Assembly: GCF_000773975.1 (NCBI RefSeq)
Contig: NZ_JRUQ01000027.1
Coordinates: 62,001-126,000 of the forward strand
Length of the DNA stretch: 64,000 nt
Direction of reading: 5' to 3'
DNA from: Erwinia typographi
Lineage (GTDB): Bacteria; Pseudomonadota; Gammaproteobacteria; Enterobacterales; Enterobacteriaceae
Shown here: piece by piece, positions 63,902 through 64,000 of the stretch
Layout: each line of letters starts with the position of its first letter
Position numbering within the stretch: position 1 is the stretch's first letter
The notes under the pieces: generated by a model
What the model was told of the DNA's origin: nothing
The model's database searches: none
The model's input: only the letters and a program-made list of their open reading frames with translations
Translations under genes and position numbers: made by a program

Positions 63902-64000
63902 TTAGCGTTTACGGCCGCCCATAATGCTGCCCAGCACGCCGCGAATGATCTGGTTAGTGATCTGCCGTGCCGCCGTTTTGGTCACGCTCTGCACTATGCC
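63902..64000 (-). CDS. yjgR: YjgR-like HerA-family ATPase (partial, only C-terminal end)
   Basis: The last 32 codons of a gene enter the window: [23 protein letters not shown] then TAA. The sequence ending in RGVLGS..GG..R resembles the C-terminus of E. coli YjgR (DUF853, HerA/FtsK-like NTPase), and yjgR follows lptG in E. coli. No ATPase motif is in the visible part, so the call rests on the end motif and position. Confidence 0.65.
   Translation of the reverse strand, partial: GIVQSVTKTAARQITNQIIRGVLGSIMGGRKR

Overview
The window is chromosomal DNA from an enterobacterium. Almost every gene matches an Escherichia coli counterpart in length and signature motifs. Several features point away from Escherichia and towards an Erwinia/Pantoea-type genus, although this is inference from gene order and no species can be named. 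These are miaE, a pmrA-pmrB pair directly behind dacB, a SWIM/SNF2 helicase gene, a secreted GH20 hexosaminidase, and the absence of yhbE, mtr, argG, treB and mgtA from their E. coli positions. No prophage, insertion sequence, CRISPR array or integron was seen.

Region 1 (1-39.9 kb) follows the E. coli 72-minute block. It holds cell-envelope genes (lptC-kdsC-kdsD-yrbG leftward; mlaFEDCB, ibaG and murA rightward), then sfsB and ispB, the ribosomal pair rplU-rpmA, and obgE. The dacB-pmrA-pmrB unit follows, then greA, yhbY, the heat-shock unit rlmE-ftsH, folP-glmM, secG, tRNA-Leu(GAG) and initiator tRNA-Met. The information-processing run rimP-nusA-infB-rbfA-truB-rpsO-pnp-nlpI-yrbN-deaD comes next, then yhbW, the oxygen-independent ubiquinone genes ubiV-ubiU and divergent ubiT, and yhbS/yhbQ/yhbP.

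Region 2 (40-64 kb) follows the E. coli 96-minute block: nrdG-nrdD, treC, ridA, pyrL-pyrB-pyrI, argI, rraB, miaE, yjgM, valS-holC-pepA, lptF-lptG and the tail of yjgR. The two blocks meet between yhbP and nrdG, so this is a synteny junction relative to E. coli. The accessory cargo lies here: the SWIM/SNF2 helicase between nrdD and treC, the GH20 hexosaminidase where treB/treR/mgtA would be, and yjiN between lptG and yjgR.

The genes serve a few connected jobs. LptC/F/G with KdsC/KdsD make and export lipopolysaccharide, Mla maintains outer-membrane lipid asymmetry, and MurA, GlmM and DacB act on peptidoglycan. PmrAB probably senses envelope stress. NusA, IF2, RbfA, TruB, S15, PNPase, NlpI and DeaD form the transcription, translation and RNA-decay cluster. 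Readable control elements include a sigma-32 promoter before rlmE, a NrdR-type box before nrdD, an ARG box over the argI promoter, a pyrBI attenuator with leader peptide, the RNase III-type hairpin before pnp, tandem terminators before rimP, and many intrinsic terminators.

I found no convincing undescribed multi-gene system. The best points for follow-up are a U5-U68 mismatch in the tRNA-Leu acceptor stem, a shortened yrbN that no longer overlaps deaD, loss of the third IF2 start site, the SWIM/SNF2 gene, and the linkage of pmrAB to dacB.
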